Part shown: positions 1-5,568 of the stretch, in pieces | Layout: each line of letters opens with the position of its first letter | How positions within the stretch are numbered: the stretch's first letter is position 1 | Assembly (NCBI GenBank): GCA_009778415.1 | Contig: WRJV01000210.1 | Coordinates: 1 to 7,189, forward strand | Length of the DNA: 7,189 nt | Source of the DNA: Clostridiales bacterium | GTDB taxonomy: Bacteria; Bacillota; Clostridia; Peptostreptococcales; Anaerovoracaceae | Direction: 5' to 3' | The notes under the pieces: model-generated | What the model saw: only the letters and a program-made list of their open reading frames with translations | What the model was told of the DNA's origin: nothing | Database searches by the model: none | Made by a program: the position numbers and the translations under genes

Positions 1-486
1 CTCACTGCCCGGGGCAACGACTTGACCCTGCCTGACATAGCTTCGCTTACTGACGCTTTTTACATCGGCGGCACGAAGAACGGCGCTTTGTTCGGCGAAG
101 CCTTGGTGATCACAAACCCGGTGCTTCAGCCGGAGTTCAGGTACGTCACCAAGCAGCAATGCGGGCTGCTGGCCAAAGGCAGGCTGCTGGGCGTCCAGTT
201 CGAGGCCTTGTTCAAGGACGGTCTGTATTTCGAGCTCGCCGGCCATTCCAACCGCCTGGCGAACAAGTTAAGCGACGGCATAGCGGCCAAGGGGTACGAT
301 TTCCTCGTCGATTCGCCGACAAACCAGATTTTCCCCATTCTGCCGATAAAATTAGTCGAAAAACTTGAAGAAAAGTTCTTCTTCTACAGGTGGAAGCCCA
401 TCGACGAAAACAACGTCTGCGTCAGGCTCGTGACGTCCTGGGGATCACAAGAGCAAGACGTGGATTCGTTCTTGCAGTACATCTGA
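1..486 (+). CDS. Low-specificity L-threonine aldolase, C-terminal part (5' end outside window)
   Basis: PLP-dependent fold-type I enzyme that cleaves L-threonine or L-allo-threonine to glycine and acetaldehyde in the cytoplasm. The reading frame is open to the left edge, so the TTG at 22 is very probably internal and not the start. About 161 residues are visible, compared with roughly 340 for the family, so about half the protein is missing. The segment DAFYIGGTKNG contains the expected PLP-binding lysine (codon 76-78). It is followed by the family blocks KQQCGLLAKGRLLGVQFEAL, the SPTNQIFPI segment and RLVTSWGSQE before the stop TGA at 484-486. Its role is metabolic and has no evident link to the flagellar genes, which converge on it from the right and are separated from it by a terminator hairpin. 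Family assignment is firm; substrate preference (threonine or phenylserine type) cannot be read from the sequence. Confidence 0.92.
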   Translation, partial: LTARGNDLTLPDIASLTDAFYIGGTKNGALFGEALVITNPVLQPEFRYVTKQQCGLLAKGRLLGVQFEALFKDGLYFELAGHSNRLANKLSDGIAAKGYDFLVDSPTNQIFPILPIKLVEKLEEKFFFYRWKPIDENNVCVRLVTSWGSQEQDVDSFLQYI

Positions 487-513
487 GGCACACGGCGCAC
501 GGCGCATATAGTT

Positions 514-539
514 AAAAGGAGGCACGGCCTCCTTTTTTT
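514..539. terminator. Intrinsic terminator, potentially bidirectional
   Basis: A perfect 10-bp stem (514-523 pairing with 527-536) has a 3-base loop ACG. On the plus strand it ends in a run of seven T (533-539), four of them in the stem, which suits termination of the threonine aldolase transcript. On the minus strand the hairpin starts just after the TGA of the fliT-like gene, and the A-run at 514-517 supplies a shorter T tract (TTTT), so it may also end the fliD-fliS-fliT transcript, probably less efficiently. The position between two convergent genes supports the call. Confidence 0.85.
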
Positions 540-967
540 CATGTTGGGAATATTGTTTTTGTCACCCTTTCGTTTATCGCCCCGTCAAGGTCTATGATCT
601 TCTGCAGGAGCAAAAAGGTCATCCTGTTCGTGTCGAAGATGCCCGCTTCAAGAGGGTTCTCAAGCTCTGACGGCTCTGCCTCCTGCTTCAGCACCTTCTT
701 CATTTTGTCCCTGTAGGGTTGGTCCAGGCTCTTTATCACGTCGAAGACTTCGGTGTTCGCGCTGTCGATCTTCGCCATCGTCTCTTGGCGCATCGAAAGC
801 ACGGCGCCCAAGGACTCAAGGTCGTTGAACTCTAACGCGTTCCCCATCTCTTTCGTCAATGCCATCAGGTTGTCCATCTGCTTGTGCCTGCCCCGCAGGC
901 CTGTCAAAACCTGGTCCATCTTTGACATGTTGCTATCGTTGTGTTCCATCGCAGCGCCCCCCGCCAA
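539..967 (-). CDS. FliT/FlgN-type flagellar export chaperone-like protein
   Basis: A small protein of 142 residues, or 136 from the internal ATG at 949, predicted to be almost entirely helical with heptad-like spacing. It lies directly downstream of fliS, the usual place of fliT, whose product is a cytosolic chaperone for the cap protein FliD. The stretch LSMRQETMAKID resembles the 'RQ-x-x-(I/M)-x-x-ID' pattern seen in FliT/FlgN-like proteins, but overall similarity to textbook FliT is weak, so the call rests on size, helicity and position. The gap to fliS is 14 bases. The TTG at 967 is preceded by AGAGG at 975-979 with 7-base spacing. The ATG at 949 has only a G-run upstream. Either could be the start, and the TTG is slightly favoured by its ribosome site. 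It ends in TGA at the foot of the terminator hairpin. Confidence 0.6.
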   Translation of the reverse strand: MAGGAAMEHNDSNMSKMDQVLTGLRGRHKQMDNLMALTKEMGNALEFNDLESLGAVLSMRQETMAKIDSANTEVFDVIKSLDQPYRDKMKKVLKQEAEPSELENPLEAGIFDTNRMTFLLLQKIIDLDGAINERVTKTIFPT

Positions 968-981
968 ACATCCGCCTCTGG

Positions 982-1365
982 CTATAACTTTATCTTGCTC
1001 AGCTTGTCCGCCTGCTTGTACGTGTCTCTTAGGTCTTCCACCAGCGGGATCAGCTCGTCGATCAGGTGCAGGTTCCTGCCTGCGGTTATCCTTGCCATCT
1101 GGTAATTGAAGAAGCTGTACAGCTGAGCCAGGTTCTTGCTTATTTCAATCCTCCTGTCCAGCGCGTTGTTCAAGTACGCTACGACGTCCTGCGCCCGCTT
1201 GATTTCGTTCTCAAAATTCGCGAAGTCCGAATTTTTCGCCAGCATCTCGGCTTTCTTCAAGCGCTTGACTATCTCGTCATAAAGCAAAATCAGCATTTCG
1301 CCAGGCGTCATCATGTTGACTGCCTGCTCCTTGTACTCCTGCAATCCTATACCGTATGCCGTCAT
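982..1365 (-). CDS. fliS: Flagellar export chaperone FliS
   Basis: Cytosolic chaperone that binds the C-terminus of newly made flagellin, prevents early polymerisation and delivers it to the flagellar type III export gate. The 127-residue length is typical. Family blocks are visible in order: YKEQAVNMMTPGEMLILLYDE near the N-terminus (the usual 'Y-x-x-x-x-V-x-T-x-x-P-x-E-L-x-x-x-L-Y-x-G' region), LNNALDRRIEISKNLAQLY in the middle, and LVEDLRDTYKQA near the end (family LRDTW, with Tyr here instead of Trp). The ATG at 1365 has an AAGAAGGAAA ribosome site upstream. It sits 37 bases downstream of fliD and 14 bases upstream of the fliT-like gene, a standard cap/chaperone operon order. Flagellin, the expected client, is not encoded in this window. 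Confidence 0.95.
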   Translation of the reverse strand: MTAYGIGLQEYKEQAVNMMTPGEMLILLYDEIVKRLKKAEMLAKNSDFANFENEIKRAQDVVAYLNNALDRRIEISKNLAQLYSFFNYQMARITAGRNLHLIDELIPLVEDLRDTYKQADKLSKIKL

Positions 1366-1402
1366 AAACTTTCCTTCTTTCGTAATTTTACTGGCACTGT
1401 CA

Positions 1403-3871
1403 TTACTGGTTGTTTGTAAACATCTGCGTCAACCAGCTGCTCTGCTGGTTCATCTGGCTTATGTACGTCTCAAGGCTGGTGAATTGCTTCGCGTAGCGGG
1501 CTTCTTCCGTTTCAAGCCTTGACTGCAACACCTTCATGTCCCTCTCGTATGCCGCCATCTCTTTGTACATGGCGTTGTTCGTAAGCGAAAGCGGCGAGCT
1601 CTCGTGCCCCGCCCTTTCGATGAGCAGCCCTTTCTGAGTCCCCACCGTGTTGACGTACTTGCTCATCACGGCGTCCAGCCTCGCCATGACCCCTGCGTTC
1701 TGCGACGCCGGCGTTGTACTGCCCGAGGTCAGCGTCCGGGTAAAGAGGTCTGCCACTTTTTCCGGGTCGTTTTCGATCGCTTGACGGAGTTTGTCTTCAT
1801 CTATTATCAGCTTGCCGTTGTCCTGCCATTCCGACGACGACCTGATCCCTATCTGGCTCAAAGAGGATTCGCCCACCGGCATGGAAAACGCGTACCGGAT
1901 GTCCGTCGCAAGGGACGCAAGGATGGAGTCTGCAAACAGCAGCCCTTCCTTGGTTTTCGCTTCCCACACGTCGATTTCGTTTTGGCTCAGCTCTTTCCGC
2001 TGATCCCACGTAAGCGGCTGGAAGTCCCTGTCCGGCTTGGTGCTCAGCTCTTTGTTGACTTTGGCGATGATGTCGTTGTAGGCATAAACCATGTCTTTTA
2101 TTGCGCCCATTATAGCGTCTGTATTCGCCTTTGCCGTAAAGGTGATGGCCTGGCCCGCCCCGGGGGCAAAGGTGCTGTTCAGCGTAATGTTCAGACCGTT
2201 CAAACTAAAATTGTTGGAGCTCCTCGTTATCTGGGCTTGCGTGGTGCCGCCGTCGAAGCTGACGGTCAGGACGGCGTCTTCGCCTTCTTTAGTCCTCCGT
2301 TCGCCCGCTGCCGGGCTTGCAGGGTTGACGGGCGCAGCCCCGAAGATGGCGTCGGCCAAGGCTCCTGTTATCTCCACCTTGCCCATGCTGCCGGACTCAG
2401 TGGCAGTCACAGAGAAATTGTCTGTTGTGCTGTTGTACTGCACCCTGACGCCGGCGCTGGAATTGTTTATCGTGTTCATCACATCGCGCATCGCTGTGCC
2501 GTTCTCAAAATTATAGGTCTTCGCCCCGGGCTTCCCGTCGTTCATTACCACGATCTTGTTGTTGTATATGCGGAATTCTGTTCCGTTTACGGTTATTTCT
2601 TCGTATTTGCTGCCATCGACAAAGTCTGGGTCGAGGAAAAACGCGGCAGCGTCGCTGTTCAAATTGGTCTCCGTTAGCGGCTTAGCCAAGAGCAGCCTGT
2701 TTGCGTCCGCAAGGTCAATGCCCAGCACGCCGCCCCAATCCGTGACACCGAGCGCGCTGCTGGCTAGGGACAGGACTGCCGTCGAGTCCGTTGTCTTGTA
2801 GGATACGGTGCCGTCCAAATTGTCCGTAACGAAAACCTTCTGGTCGCTTGTCCCGGCTACGTAGCCAAAGGCGCCGGCCAGTTTGTCGTTTAGATAGCTG
2901 ACGACGTCGCTTATGCTGCCGAAGTCGTTGTATGTGCCGAATTCTGACGCGTCAAACGTGATTGCCTTGTTGGTGCCGTCCAAGTTGAACGTGATCGATT
3001 TGCCGCTCAGCGCCTCGCTAAACGACATCTTCGTGACTGTGTCGTCCGCCGCCGCCTGCTCCCAGAGGTTTATGCCGCCGACTATCGGCGTGGTTTCGTT
3101 CCCGGTCTCCCCTGCATATATGCCCAGAGAGTTTCTGACGTTGCTGGTGAGCCCTGCGATTTCAATGCCGTCGCCGCCGGTCGTAAGGACTTTCAGCTGC
3201 ACTTTGCCTGCGTCGATCTCAGCCCCGACCTTTCCCGCCAGCCCTGCGGCTTCTATCCCCCTGTTTATGGCGTCGACTATCTTGTCTGCGTTCAGCTGGG
3301 GGTCCGCCGTGTCTGTTTCCACGTTGCGCAGCTCTATGTTGTAGGCCACCCCGTTGAATTTCAGGCTGATCGACCCGCCTTCCAATTTGCTGGCGGCGTA
3401 GCCTTCTGTCACGGCGGTGCTGATGTCCTTCGACTTTATTTCACCTTGCGAAGCCGGTTTTGTCGATGTAAACGCGGCGGTAGCCGCGAGTGCGTCTATT
3501 GATATGACCGAAAAGCCGCTTAGCGACGCAGAGGCCGAGCCGGTAACGCTGACAGCCTGGGCGTTGGGCCCTGTAGGCGTGATGGTTGCGCTCTGGTAAA
3601 AACTTGCGTTCCTCATGCTGGTCAGCGACGCAGGCGACATGTATTTGATCTTGAAGTCGAGCAACATCGACGTTATGGACTGGTAGGCTTCCGTCTTCCA
3701 TCCTGCCATCGTCTGTTTTTGCAGCAGTTTTGCGATCTTGCTCCGTGTCGCCGCAGTCATGGCTTCAATCAGCTCGTCGGTGTTTATGCCTGATGCAAGG
3801 CCCGCAATGCCTTTCCTTGCAGCTGTTGAATACATGGATGAAATCGATGTTGAATATATGCTGCTTACCAT
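1403..3871 (-). CDS. fliD: Flagellar hook-associated protein 2 / filament cap FliD (long form)
   Basis: Exported protein that forms the cap at the filament tip and guides flagellin assembly. The N-terminal FliD domain is clear: GLASGINTDEL at residues 24-35 and the helix with W58 and AYQSITSML at 62-70. The C-terminal FliD domain spans about 580-815: MVYAYNDIIAKVN at 594-606, a GLLFADSI/LASLATDIRYAF block at 643-662, SQIGI at 672-676, DNGKLIIDEDKLRQAI at 684-699 and a terminal amphipathic coiled-coil helix at about 765-815 ending SSWLTQMFTNNQ. At 822 residues it is far longer than model FliD proteins (about 470-500). The extra length is in the middle, where three flagellin_IN-like stretches recur (about 165-255, 290-385, 425-510). 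There is no signal peptide, as expected for type III export. The ATG at 3871 has AGGAGG 8 bases upstream. It is the first gene of the fliD-fliS-fliT-like unit. Confidence 0.95.
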   Translation of the reverse strand: MVSSIYSTSISSMYSTAARKGIAGLASGINTDELIEAMTAATRSKIAKLLQKQTMAGWKTEAYQSITSMLLDFKIKYMSPASLTSMRNASFYQSATITPTGPNAQAVSVTGSASASLSGFSVISIDALAATAAFTSTKPASQGEIKSKDISTAVTEGYAASKLEGGSISLKFNGVAYNIELRNVETDTADPQLNADKIVDAINRGIEAAGLAGKVGAEIDAGKVQLKVLTTGGDGIEIAGLTSNVRNSLGIYAGETGNETTPIVGGINLWEQAAADDTVTKMSFSEALSGKSITFNLDGTNKAITFDASEFGTYNDFGSISDVVSYLNDKLAGAFGYVAGTSDQKVFVTDNLDGTVSYKTTDSTAVLSLASSALGVTDWGGVLGIDLADANRLLLAKPLTETNLNSDAAAFFLDPDFVDGSKYEEITVNGTEFRIYNNKIVVMNDGKPGAKTYNFENGTAMRDVMNTINNSSAGVRVQYNSTTDNFSVTATESGSMGKVEITGALADAIFGAAPVNPASPAAGERRTKEGEDAVLTVSFDGGTTQAQITRSSNNFSLNGLNITLNSTFAPGAGQAITFTAKANTDAIMGAIKDMVYAYNDIIAKVNKELSTKPDRDFQPLTWDQRKELSQNEIDVWEAKTKEGLLFADSILASLATDIRYAFSMPVGESSLSQIGIRSSSEWQDNGKLIIDEDKLRQAIENDPEKVADLFTRTLTSGSTTPASQNAGVMARLDAVMSKYVNTVGTQKGLLIERAGHESSPLSLTNNAMYKEMAAYERDMKVLQSRLETEEARYAKQFTSLETYISQMNQQSSWLTQMFTNNQ

Positions 3872-3879
3872 AGGAAATA

Positions 3880-3885
3880 CCTCCT
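3880..3885 (-). promoter_or_regulatory. Ribosome binding site of fliD
   Basis: A consensus AGGAGG on the minus strand lies 8 bases before the ATG at 3871. This fixes the fliD start, which would otherwise compete with the in-frame ATG at codon 13, and suggests strong translation. Confidence 0.85.
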
Positions 3886-3918
3886 TTTACCCTGCAATAT
3901 ACTTTTTTCAACATAGAG

Positions 3919-3946
3919 ACTATACTTTTATATCGTCATATGTTAA
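3919..3946 (-). promoter_or_regulatory. Candidate sigma-A-type promoter for fliD, overlapping the sigma-28 candidate
   Basis: On the minus strand, TTAACA (3946-3941) and TATAGT (3924-3919) are 16 bases apart. Each matches the housekeeping -35 and -10 consensus at 5 of 6 positions. It is interleaved with the sigma-28 candidate, so fliD may have two promoters or only one of these may be real. The sequence alone does not decide. Confidence 0.4.
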
Positions 3947-3955
3947 AATTAATTA
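3930..3955 (-). promoter_or_regulatory. Candidate sigma-28 (FliA/SigD) promoter for fliD
   Basis: On the minus strand, TAAT (3955-3952) is followed after 14 bases by GACGATAT (3937-3930). The flagellar sigma factor consensus in Bacillus-type bacteria is TAAA, 14-16 bases, GCCGATAT, so the match is 3 of 4 and 7 of 8 with allowed spacing. Initiation would fall about 50 bases before the fliD ATG. Late flagellar genes such as fliD are classical sigma-28 targets, which supports the reading, but AT-rich DNA gives chance matches and a sigma-A candidate overlaps it. Confidence 0.5.
3941..3949 (+). promoter_or_regulatory. Candidate extended -10 promoter for the parA-comFB unit
   Basis: TGTTAAAAT on the plus strand fits an extended -10 (TGn followed by a hexamer matching TATAAT at 5 of 6). 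No good -35 lies 16-18 bases upstream (TATACT at 3921-3926 is a poor match), so activity would depend on the TG extension. Initiation would be near 3956, leaving a leader of about 30 bases before the TTG start. It lies inside the spacer of the sigma-28-like candidate on the other strand. Confidence 0.3.
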
Positions 3956-3971
3956 AATATTATTTTATTTC

Positions 3972-3978
3972 GGAGGAG
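3972..3978 (+). promoter_or_regulatory. Ribosome binding site that sets the ParA start
   Basis: GGAGGAG lies 6 bases before the TTG at 3985 and is the only strong Shine-Dalgarno match near the ParA N-terminus. It places translation at TTG 3985, immediately before the conserved start of the ATPase domain, and not at the upstream ATG at 3940. Confidence 0.85.
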
Positions 3979-3984
3979 CGCAAC

Positions 3985-4743
3985 TTGTCGCACATCATCA
4001 CGGTCACCAACCAGAAAGGCGGCGTCGGCAAAACGACAACCTGCTGTTCTCTCGTAAACGGCTTGCATCTTTGCGGGTACAAAGTCCTCGGGGTCGACCT
4101 GGACCCGCAGGGGAACCTCGGGTTTTGCCTCGGCGTAGACATCGAAAGCGGCCTTACGATTTACGACATACTGAAAGGCAGCGCACCCACGAGGGAAGCT
4201 ATCCAAAGCACCGGGTGCGGCGACGTCCTGCCCTCGAACATCCTGCTGAGTTCAGCGGAGCTGGAGTTCAACCGTTCCGGCAGGGAGTTCATCCTGCGCA
4301 GCGCCCTTGAGCCCGTGCGCGGTGACTATGATTTCATAGTAATCGACACTCCGCCGGCCCTAAGCCTGCTCACCGTCAACGCGTACGTCACATCTGATTC
4401 CCTTATCATACCTATGGTGCCCGAAGTGCTCAGCCTGCTCGGTATCAGCCAGCTGAAGGACACCATCGAGGTGGTCAGGAAGTTCTACAACCCGAATCTG
4501 AGGATATTCGGCGTATTGCTCACGAAATACAACAAGCACCTGAACCTTGTAAAAGAAGTCGAAGAAATCGCGTCGGCTATAGCGGCCCAGCTCGAAACGT
4601 CGATACTCAACGTAAAAATCAGAAACAACGTCGCTGTCGCCGAGGCCCCGGCCCACGGTCAGAGCATCATCTCATACGCTCCCAAGTCAAACGCCGCTTC
4701 TGACTACGCTGCGCTGGTGCAGGAAATATGCGCTGGCATTTAG
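3985..4743 (+). CDS. ParA/Soj-family Walker-type ATPase
   Basis: Cytosolic ATPase of the ParA/MinD superfamily; members dimerise on ATP, usually bind nucleoid DNA, and are switched off by a partner protein, which moves or positions cargo. From the TTG start it has 252 residues, a typical small ParA. The deviant Walker A motif is KGGVGKTT (11-18) with signature lysine K11. VDLDPQGN (37-44) is the Walker A' region, IVIDTPP (118-124) the Walker B, PMVPEVLSLLGISQL (143-157) the switch-proximal block, and RNNVAVAEAPAHGQSI (213-228) with YAPKSNAASDY (231-241) the characteristic C-terminal block. No N-terminal helix-turn-helix or C-terminal membrane helix is visible, so it is Soj-like and differs from plasmid type Ia ParA and from MinD. 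No ParB, parS cluster or replication gene is present. It is followed after 21 bases by the ComFB-domain gene, its likely partner. Its cargo is unknown. Confidence 0.93.
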   Translation: MSHIITVTNQKGGVGKTTTCCSLVNGLHLCGYKVLGVDLDPQGNLGFCLGVDIESGLTIYDILKGSAPTREAIQSTGCGDVLPSNILLSSAELEFNRSGREFILRSALEPVRGDYDFIVIDTPPALSLLTVNAYVTSDSLIIPMVPEVLSLLGISQLKDTIEVVRKFYNPNLRIFGVLLTKYNKHLNLVKEVEEIASAIAAQLETSILNVKIRNNVAVAEAPAHGQSIISYAPKSNAASDYAALVQEICAGI

Positions 4744-4764
4744 CGGCTGCGAGGTTTTAGGCAT

Positions 4765-5568
4765 ATGACGAAAAAAAGCAACAAGACTTCTCATGTTTTG
4801 AATTTGATAACCAACCGCACCGGCCTGACCGCAGACGACATTGAGGACAACGCGTCAAGGCTCCGCCCGGCGGGCCCGCCTGACAAGCCTGCCGTTGCTG
4901 CCGTTCCAAAAAGGGCTTTCGGCGACGTGTCAGAGCAAATACGCGCAAACTTGGAAAGAATAGAGGCGTTTGAATCAGATGCCCGGGCAGAAGCGCTGAA
5001 ATCCAAGAATAGGGAGAGAGCAAAAATGGTTGAAGAAAGACTGTCCGGCTACGCCGACCACACAGTGGTGTCGATGAAGCACGACACTGCCCGCAACTCG
5101 CAGGTCGAAGCTTTTGACCCCGAGGATTTTGGGCCGCCCGATGCAACTGAGGCGCCTGATGAAACTGAGGCGCCTAGTGTAGATGCTCAGCCCCAAGCAC
5201 GGCCTGATGGCCCGGCTCAGTCAGAGGCGCATGCGGATGCGCCGAGCCCTGTGCCCGCCGAACCGCAGCACATGTCTGCCGATAGCGGGAAATCCATGGA
5301 CGGCTTCGTCATGACCAACATCCTTGAAGAGGTGCTGCGCCTTGAAGCCACCACTATAATGAACAGCTACGATATGTGCTGCTGCGACAGGTGCACAAAC
5401 GACGTGATTGCCATCACGCTCAACAACATGCCCCCAAAATACGTCGTCAGCAGGAAAGGCTCGCTGTTCGCCAAAATCGCTTCCTATGGCATGCAGTACA
5501 GGACCGATTTGTACTCAAAGCTGGCAGAGGCTTGCGCCATAGTCAGCAAGTCGCCAAACCACTTATAG
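4765..5568 (+). CDS. ComFB-domain protein with long N-terminal extension, probable ParA partner
   Basis: A 267-residue protein with three visible parts. Residues 1-110 are charged and mostly helical, starting with a Lys/Ser/Thr-rich tail (MTKKSNKTSH), a short helix motif LNLITNRTG and a charged helix at about 55-95. Residues 111-177 form a low-complexity Pro/Ala/Glu/Asp linker, including a duplicated 6-residue unit. Residues 178-267 form a ComFB (late competence) domain: TNILEEVLRLEA, a cysteine cluster at 205, 206, 207 and 210 in MCCCDRC, then NDVIAITLNNMPPKYVVSRKG, and a helix ending AIVSKSPNHL. ComFB of Bacillus is a small protein of the comF operon of poorly known function, and ComFB-domain proteins in cyanobacteria have been reported to bind cyclic di-nucleotides. 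The cysteines suggest a metal site. The ATG at 4765 has GAGG at 4751-4754 upstream. The pairing with ParA is seen; the functional partnership is inferred. Confidence 0.85.
   Translation: MTKKSNKTSHVLNLITNRTGLTADDIEDNASRLRPAGPPDKPAVAAVPKRAFGDVSEQIRANLERIEAFESDARAEALKSKNRERAKMVEERLSGYADHTVVSMKHDTARNSQVEAFDPEDFGPPDATEAPDETEAPSVDAQPQARPDGPAQSEAHADAPSPVPAEPQHMSADSGKSMDGFVMTNILEEVLRLEATTIMNSYDMCCCDRCTNDVIAITLNNMPPKYVVSRKGSLFAKIASYGMQYRTDLYSKLAEACAIVSKSPNHL
5140..5175 (+). repeat. Tandem 18-bp repeat in the linker of the ComFB-domain gene
   Basis: Two adjacent 18-base units (5140-5157 and 5158-5175) differ at one base and encode DATEAP followed by DETEAP. This looks like an in-frame duplication in the disordered acidic/proline linker and adds length without disturbing the folded domains. 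Confidence 0.9.

Larger units (their letters stand above)
3872..3984. promoter_or_regulatory. AT-rich divergent promoter region between fliD and the parA-like gene
   Basis: These 113 bases are the only sizeable non-coding stretch in the window and are far more AT-rich than the surrounding genes. They must hold the start signals for both the leftward flagellar operon and the rightward parA-comFB unit. Candidate sites for the two directions overlap between about 3919 and 3955, so polymerase binding in one direction could exclude the other. A plus-strand ATG at 3940 would extend the ParA frame through this region, but it has no ribosome site and its codons would encode AT-rich, non-conserved residues, so it is treated as non-coding. 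Confidence 0.75.

Noticed and set aside
486..513. Short direct repeat CACGGCGCA-type sequence after the threonine aldolase stop
   Set aside because: Two short, imperfect, GC-rich copies next to a terminator; no sign of an attachment site or mobile element.
1604..2677. Long plus-strand open frame of 357 codons opposite fliD
   Set aside because: It is rich in Arg, Val, His and Pro with no recognisable domain, and lies entirely antisense to the clearly conserved FliD frame, as expected of a shadow in GC-rich coding DNA.
3872..3885. Small hairpin that could mask the fliD ribosome site
   Set aside because: Only about 4 base pairs can form around the AGGAGG, too weak to propose regulation.
3949..3956. 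TTAATTAA palindrome as a possible operator in the divergent region
   Set aside because: An 8-base AT-only palindrome is likely by chance in such AT-rich sequence, and no second copy or longer symmetric arm was seen.
3940..3984. ATG at 3940 as start of the ParA gene (15 more residues)
   Set aside because: It has no ribosome binding site, runs through the AT-rich promoter region, and would add non-conserved residues ahead of the ATPase domain. The TTG at 3985 has a strong GGAGGAG at good spacing.
3985..4743. Chromosome or plasmid partition locus (parAB)
   Set aside because: The downstream protein has no ParB/Spo0J domain or helix-turn-helix, and no parS-like inverted repeats or replication genes were seen, so a DNA segregation role is not supported here.
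4757..5146. Minus-strand frame of 129 codons opposite the ComFB-domain gene
   Set aside because: It has no ribosome site or domain, a low-complexity Cys/Arg/Pro composition, and lies opposite a well-supported gene.
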